This document shows, one piece after another, positions 57,521-64,000 of a DNA stretch of 64,000 nucleotides. Origin of the DNA: Colletes latitarsis (taxonomy: Eukaryota > Arthropoda > Insecta > Hymenoptera > Colletidae). Below the pieces are notes generated by a model, which was not told where the DNA came from, ran no database searches, and saw nothing but the letters and a program-made list of their open reading frames with translations. Within the stretch, counting starts at the first letter, position 1; every line of letters starts with the position of its first letter. The translations under genes and the position numbers were made by a program. Location: contig NC_135143.1 of assembly GCF_051014445.1 (NCBI RefSeq), positions 7,812,001 through 7,876,000 on the forward strand, given 5' to 3'.

Positions 57521-58683
57521 TAGGATGCTCGGCCACCCCTGGGAAAAAATTTAATGGAAGATTCTAGAGGCCAAAATAGAACGAAAGTCAAGAATACCAA
57601 TTTGTTGATGGAGGCTTCGTTAAAAAGTTATTAACGTTTAAAGTTCGGCCTGTACTGAATTTTTTTCTCGAAAGCGGGTAGGAATTCGGGGGTATGTATA
57701 ATGACCAAGAATAATTATAATTGACCCCAGCAACCAAACATAATTTTTTTAGAACGATTTGAAATTTTTTAATTTTGTCGAAAAATTTCACATCTTCTCC
57801 AATTTTTTTCTAGAAAGTGGGTCGGATTTCGGGGGTATGTATAATGACCAAGAATAATTATAATTGACCCCAGCAACCAAACATAATTTTTTTAGAACGA
57901 TTTGAAATTTTTTAATTTTGTCGAAAAATTTCACATTTTCTCGAATTTTTTTCTAGAAAGTGGGTAGGATTTCGGGGGTATGTCTATCGACCAAAAATGA
58001 TTGTAATTGACCTCTCTAGCTAAAAATAATTTTTCTAGAACGATTTGAAATTTTTATTTTCGTCGAATAATTTACGTATCTACCCCCTATCGATTTTTCT
58101 TAAAAATTCGTTTTTGATTTTTAGTAATTTTGCTTAACGCCCTACAGAAAAGTTGTCTAATACTTTTTTATAGGTACCCATGAGCTCTACTTGGAAAAAA
58201 AATTTCATTGAAATATATTCACAATTGTCGGTGTTGTGACTGTTTGAAAATTGGACCATTTTTATGGGGTTTTTCTCATATTGCGGGGTCAAGGACCAAC
58301 TTTTCGAATAATTTTGCGATTTGTACATATTCTCCACCAAAATACGCGGCGTTTGGCTTTTTGAACATTAAAATCGTCCAATCCGTTCAGAAGTTATGAC
58401 GTTTTAAAGATACAGATGAAACTTCAGGGTAGCATTTGTGGGCTCACATTAGATTTTCGTTAAGGAATTTTTTTCTCGAAAACGCGTAAGAAATCGGGGG
58501 TATGTGTAATCACCAAAAATGATTGTAATCGACCTCTGCAACCGAAAATAATTTTTTTCAGAAAGATTTGAAATTTTTTAATTTAATTTTTTAATAACCT
58601 TTTATCGAAACCTCAGTCAAGAAATTGATATTCTTGATTTTCGTCTTATTTTGGCCTCTAGAATCTCCCATTAAAATTTTTCC
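57521..58683. mobile_element. Long TIR element, copy G (right end truncated)
   Basis: The left end reads GGATGCTCGGCCACCCCTGG after TA. The right end stops at TTAAAATTTTTCCTC, about 25 bases short. A 140-base segment inside (GGGGGTATGTATAATGACCA...) is duplicated almost exactly in tandem at about 57690 and 57832. Confidence 0.82.
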
Positions 58684-61254
58684 TCTATAATATTTTTCAT
58701 GGTCCATTCTGCAATTGTAATTTTCATCCAGTACGAAACGCTTCTTTCCTTAATTTCTTTTTTACTCTCTTTGGAACGACGTAAATAATAATTTATTTAC
58801 GACTCGTCACAAACGTTCGAAGGTCTAGAAAAGGGGGAAATTTTCACAGCTATGCCGCTGGAACATATTTTTAAGCATCGGGACATCCGCGCTTCCAATA
58901 TCCGTGGAACGTGCGAGTCTAACGTATATGCGGGACGTGACATGCAGAAACATCGAACACAAATTTCCTCCGCGGTGTGTTGTAAATCCGGAAACAAAGC
59001 GCACGAGAGCCTGACCTCTTTGCTTCCCGTCACGGAAGACACGAAGTAATTGCTTCTGTTGATCGCCTCTGACATAGAAACTCTTCTTTTATGTCTTCGA
59101 GTTACGGTTACGAACTTTGTGAAACGGAGCGGCCCGCGGTTAAACATTCGTTTGCGGAGTTGGGGCGACTTTGACTTATACTATTTCCTATAAAAATTGG
59201 GATAAATACGGTTTTCCGTTGTTCATGGAACCGAGTCTCCCATCTGCTAAGATATGGGCAAAATTATTTCCTAAATATAAATTTGTTGAGCCGTTCATAA
59301 TCTCGCGGCAATAAGCACGCGACCAAATGGCGACACCTATAATAAGGCTGAAGATCGCGCGGGGATTTCGGTGCTTTTTTTCGAGTTGAGTCGAGTCGAG
59401 TCGTTTGTTCTAGCCGCATGGTCGGCATCGCAGTTATTGCAATTTATTTATATTAAACTATGTAATACCTAAAGAATAATTAAAGTGGTTGTGTTTAACA
59501 TTTAAATATTGTTTATATATATTTATTCAACCAGTTCCTATGCAAGAGGACCTGATATTTTTCAACAAAATTTCAAACGACAGATAGAAACAAGTAACTT
59601 CTAATCTACAGTTTGACATAATTTTGCATGCCTCTGTATCTAATTCTTCTCTTTACTGTTACGGTCACGATTATGTAGACTGTATTTCTAGGTTATACTC
59701 ATTCTTTTATTCCAATCATAAACTACAATTAGTATGGTTTCAGGAAAAAATGAGTGCAAAATGAAATTTAAGGTATTAAGGTAAAACTTTAACGAGATTA
59801 TTTTTGGAGCTAGATACTGAGACACTAGGAAGAAATAAACTATTTTTGGCTACTTATCTATTTCGATACATCAAATTAAAATTAATATTTTTATACCATT
59901 TAATATAAAAATTCGCAAATTATGTAGGTTCTACTTTTTGTCAGAACATGAAGAGCAACTAAAACAAAATTTCACCCGGATTATAAAAAGATAGTAGTAG
60001 TTATAGAAAAATCACAAACCCACAGATTTTTAAAATTAACTTTCATTCAGAAACGGGAAAATTTTATTCGTAACAAATGAAAGTTTTTAATTTATTCGTA
60101 AGCTAGCTTTCGTTCGCCATATTGTTCGTTTGGACGTCACATTAAAAAAGTTAATTCACAACTGTATAATTGTTATTCGTTATTCGCAAACACAGCCCTG
60201 TCCTGCCTTTGACCGATTGGAATACTGTGCACCGTACAGAACTGTAAAATTATGATATCGAGCAGCGTCCGACATAGGCTCGGAATGGGTTAATACAATG
60301 AAAAGCCTCTGATTAAGTTTCATCGCGTGCGGAATTAACAACCAGAAGCCAAGTAAATTCCAATCGGACGGAGCGTTCCGCGTGTCCCGTGTTACGGTCG
60401 GAATTGATTAGCATGGAGGAAGGGCGATCGAAATCTTCCAGCGACATACTGATTCCCCGGTACCGTGTGCTGTTTTATCGGGACCGATCAGATTCGCTTT
60501 TATGTCGAGCAGAATCGGAGTCGAATCTCGAGTGGCAGGGTACCATTTTCAGCACGCCGGTTCACCGGTACCGGGACCGTCTTGTGCGAGACGCGTCCTG
60601 GCCTCAAACTTCTCTCAGCCAGAATAAAGTCTGCTTGATCGGGAAAGTAGGAACCGAGGGGTGGGCTGAACGGTTTAGAAGCGAGCAAGTGAGACGGACG
60701 GCGAACAAAAAGCCCGGATGCCGGAGCTATCGTTCAAGACGTCGAAGGTGGAAAGGTAACATGAACGGAAAAGCAGAAACCCTACTTAGGCACTCTGCCC
60801 TCTCTTTTACCACTTCCATCGCTGTTTGCTTCCCCTCTTTTCCGTTCTGTCTCTAACCCAGATCAACCCTTTTTTCTCTTTGCCTATCTTCCTTTCGATT
60901 TCTTCTTCTCCACACCGTCTTATCTTCGTCATTTTATTTCTATTTTATCTGTACACAGTGATATGGGATTTGAAGCATTTCGAATCGGTTACATGATTCA
61001 ATATCTTGAAGGTCTAACAGATTTGGAAATGTTAAGATTTCCCATAGAGCTATATATTTTTAAAGAAGAAGTTTCTTTTATATTTAAACCACCCTTGTAT
61101 TGTACACAATCATTCTTTAAGACAATTATATATGTCTCTAATCCAGATCACCTCTTTTTTCTCTTTGCCTATCTTTTTCCTGATTTTTTCCTGGTTAAAA
61201 TATAATTTAATGCTTAGAACTCTTGAAAGTCTTGAGTCTTGAGCAACATATTTC

Positions 61255-61575
61255 TAACACTAAACCTACCACAACTGGTCAAATGGTCGTGTTTATAATT
61301 TCGGTTAGAATTTATAACATATAATTTATTATTTTTCAATATTCATTTCTACTCTTATTTTTTGTTTTCTGAGAAAAAAACTATGTAAACCTGACTACAT
61401 AATAAAAGTATGTAGTCTGTCTTGTCTATCACGACCGGTTATATCACCGATTTATAATTTTTTGTAAAAACCCGGACAAAATTTGGTATCAAGTTTTAGT
61501 TAGCTTCCGATGTAAATAGGAAATATACATATAGCAAAGATAAAAGGAGAGAATTTTCAGTTTCTACTGTCTTGG
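61255..61575 (-). repeat. Dispersed repeat related to 43258-43605
   Basis: It begins CTAACACTAAACCTACCAC and shares, in reverse, ACGACCGGT, TTTTCTGAGAAAA and GAAACTGAAAATTCTCTCCT-type segments with the 43.3-kb copy. Confidence 0.7.
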
Positions 61576-64000
61576 AACAGTCGAACAACTACGAAGCTGC
61601 TACGTGTCAAGCGTTCCATGAAAACCATATACCAAAGAAGTAATATTGTTTAGCTCTTTTATTTTGATTAGCTTTGAAACCCGTGTCTGCCACTAGGGCT
61701 TCATCTACATTTAAACAGAGAAATAAATCTTCCTCGTTCAAATAGTCACTATTACAAATTAATTAATTCCAACTGTTCAAAAATTGCGAGTACGGTTACG
61801 ACGAACACTTCTTACTTCTTTACTTCGCCAAACGATTCGCCCTCCTTTTCAATCTCTATTTTTGCCTTTTCTCTCTCGTTTCCTTCCACTGTTTTTCAAC
61901 TTTCATCTCAATGTTTCCCCTGATATTCCCTCTTCTCTTCTTCGCCGTCGTTCCTTCTTCTCCCACGTCTTTCTCAGAGCTACCCATTCCTCAGAAGTTT
62001 GAGGAGGAGGTCCGATATCGCAGGGAGTGCTTTAAGGAGCCCCGTGCTTTCAGTTCAATATTTGCATGGCTCCTGAGCTCACAAAAGAGAGAAATCTATC
62101 AATTCCTGTCTTCCGGGGGCGGTTCTCCCCCTCTCTTCGCAGCTTCGGATGAAATCATTACCGTGCTGACGGGTATAAGAGGCTGCCTTTATGTATCGCT
62201 AGCAAAAGGATACCGACGCCATCTCATCGCTCCTGGCAGCCTGCACAGTTTCCTTCGTCAAGAGGAACGGTGGACCCCATTGTGTATCGATCAAGTGCGA
62301 GATGAGCCGTAAATCACACCACGCAAACTTTTGCTTACACGTGACTAGGGATATTTTAGTACCCTCTTCCAAAGCATCCTGTTTACTACCTTTGTTATCG
62401 GACCTGATAAAAACGAGGATATCGTCGAAAAGTCTTAGTCGCCAACTTTCGAAATGCTTAAAACTTCGCTTCTCGAGAAGTTATTAGACACTGGTTAGTT
62501 TATGATACTTTTCTTTTCTTATTTTATTAACAAAAATATGATTTTTCTATGTATAAAAGTTCATCATAAAAATTGCAAAACAGAGACGCATTATACCTTG
62601 CAACAAAGTAGAAGAAAATGAGATTTACATCTGATAACGTAATTATATTATAATTAGTTATAACGTATCTTTCAGTTTTTCTTTCGTGTTTCGTACATTG
62701 TACATTCAAGCCTCTGAGAGTTTTCCTCTCTCATTGCAGCCCTACACTCTTTTAATTATTTCAACTGTTCCTCCGTCTTTTCGTCCAGTAAATGCAATCT
62801 CATTTTTCTCCTGGACAGAAAAGTAATTTTTGCGACAGAAGTCTAACTCGCGAGTGCGTGTAGCGAAAAGCAGGTCTGTTGCTGGTATCCGTCGAAAAAT
62901 GAAACGTCGTAAATCAAACGTACCGCGCTTCCTTCGTACGCGACTAGGATTTTTCAGCATCGGTGGCTATGCGCGTGATAAACCTCCGACGTTCTCCCAG
63001 TGATTTTATTACGAGCATCGTCGCACGATTTTATTACTGTTCCCGTTTCGCGGAATCAATCTTACCTTCAATCAACTTTTTCGAGCCCCTTCGATCGAAA
63101 TTTGCATTCTATGACGGGTGTCATCTTCGTCGCAAAGTTCTAGTTAACTGGAATTGCTTGAAATTTCTGCAGAATCTTCAGCAGACATACTGCTGTTCTG
63201 TGAAACACGGATGTTTAAAAATATTGAGTTCTTATTTTAGTACGCTATATACTAAGAAAGATAGAGAAAGTCGGTATGGAAATTTTATTCCATTCGCTGT
63301 CAAGCCTAAATTATATGAAATTATTCCTATTGCCATTTCTGTTTTGAGAAAGTACACATATTTTGTTATAAATAATTGTTTAGATGCATAAAATCAAACA
63401 CGAGTATACTTGTGCTTGGCAGCGAATGGGTTAACGTGGGTTATTTTTAATTTGAAAGGATAGGTTTTGGGATAAAAAGTTATCAGTTTCTAATACGTTA
63501 AGGAATTTAATATTTTTCGAACGTGTTGGAATACGTTTCAAGAAAGAACTGTATTGTTTATATGTATTAATATTTACTATTATTCTATTACATGTACAGT
63601 GAACGCGTTAACGAGCGTATCAACATGTACCATGGGCGATGCACTTTACGAGTGGAAAGTCGGGGGAAAAATGGCGTGGCATTCGACGCGTTAAAGCAGG
63701 TTTCTCGCTAACAGGAGAAACAAACTGCTCGAGGCGCGAGCGGAGACCGGTAATCTCCCAGCGGGCGAGGGAAAAAAACAAAATTTAACTTTCAATTTGC
63801 AGGCTGAATATTTCTTTCCCCCGGTTTCTTTCCGATCCCGTCCCGTTATCGGTGGTCGTGGATCTTAAAATATTCCAAACCGTAGAATGGACGACCACGA
63901 TCCGTCGTTAGGCGTCGCATTATGAGTCCGCACGATCCGCGAAATACCGGCATTGGTTTTTTACGTACCGCGGCATAACAGTAATAAATACGGTATCTGG

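Larger units (their letters stand above)
55452..64000. other. Probable 5' intron of the ADAMTS-like gene
   Basis: No exon of the upstream part of the gene was recognised. The stretch contains TIR copy G, a reversed relative of the 43.3-kb repeat (about 61255-61575) and GC-richer patches (58800-59150, 60360-60800, 61780-62300, 62740-63150, 63600-64000). Their open frames, up to 155 codons at 60389-60856, show no domain. The gene's 5' exons are therefore probably beyond 64000. Confidence 0.45.

Noticed and set aside
58797..59147. 116-codon minus-strand frame as a 5' exon of the ADAMTS-like gene
   Set aside because: It lacks TSP1 tryptophan and cysteine spacing and a suitable phase-0 donor.
60389..60856. 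155-codon plus-strand frame
   Set aside because: Arg/Ser-rich with no domain and no splice or start context; it sits in a GC-richer patch of a probable intron where stops are rarer.

Overview
This is a eukaryotic, AT-rich nuclear window that reads as an insect genome, most likely a hymenopteran (bee, ant or wasp); the exact taxon cannot be fixed from the sequence alone. The grounds are short introns with standard GT/AG borders, insect-type protein-coding genes, long AT-rich introns and intergenic DNA, and abundant dispersed inverted-repeat elements. I see no rRNA, tRNA, CRISPR array or bacterial-style operon.

Layout: 1-7.2 kb is repeat-rich intergenic DNA: the end of a long TIR element, a 0.7 kb element bordered by TTAA, and a MITE-like element. 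A two-exon SNAP29 SNARE gene lies at 7208-8348 (+). A possible small minus-strand gene of unknown identity lies at about 10.7-11.5 kb. A five-exon FKBP52/FKBP59-type immunophilin with three TPR-like repeats lies at 14156-16042 (+). From 17.2 to 25.8 kb there is a repeat complex. Its centre is a complete, apparently recent non-LTR retrotransposon (minus strand, about 5.6 kb, both ORFs open, poly(A) tail, 14-bp target-site duplication), which sits between two inverted arrays of an about 84-bp satellite. A tandem array of an about 163-bp unit lies at 29.2-29.85 kb. A single-exon hydroxylysine-kinase-type gene is at 30579-31655 (+).

The right half (34619 to at least 55451, minus strand) is one large extracellular-matrix gene. 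I could join fourteen exons, with matching splice phase at every junction, into an open frame of 1169 codons whose 5' end lies beyond the exons found and probably outside the window. It encodes an ADAMTS-like/punctin (MADD-4-type) protein: repeated thrombospondin type 1 modules, one immunoglobulin domain, a long disordered acidic exon, three more TSP1 modules and a C-terminal PLAC domain. Its introns have absorbed several copies of the same TIR element family, a decayed mariner-type transposase and a possible TTAA-flanked element.

The genes are functionally unrelated (membrane fusion, Hsp90 co-chaperone, hydroxylysine catabolism, matrix/synapse organisation), as is normal for an animal chromosome segment. 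The most notable non-genic features are the intact LINE, the inverted satellite arrays carrying CTCF-like core sequences, and the seven-copy TA-flanked TIR family with a conserved internal hairpin. I found no convincing new multi-gene system.
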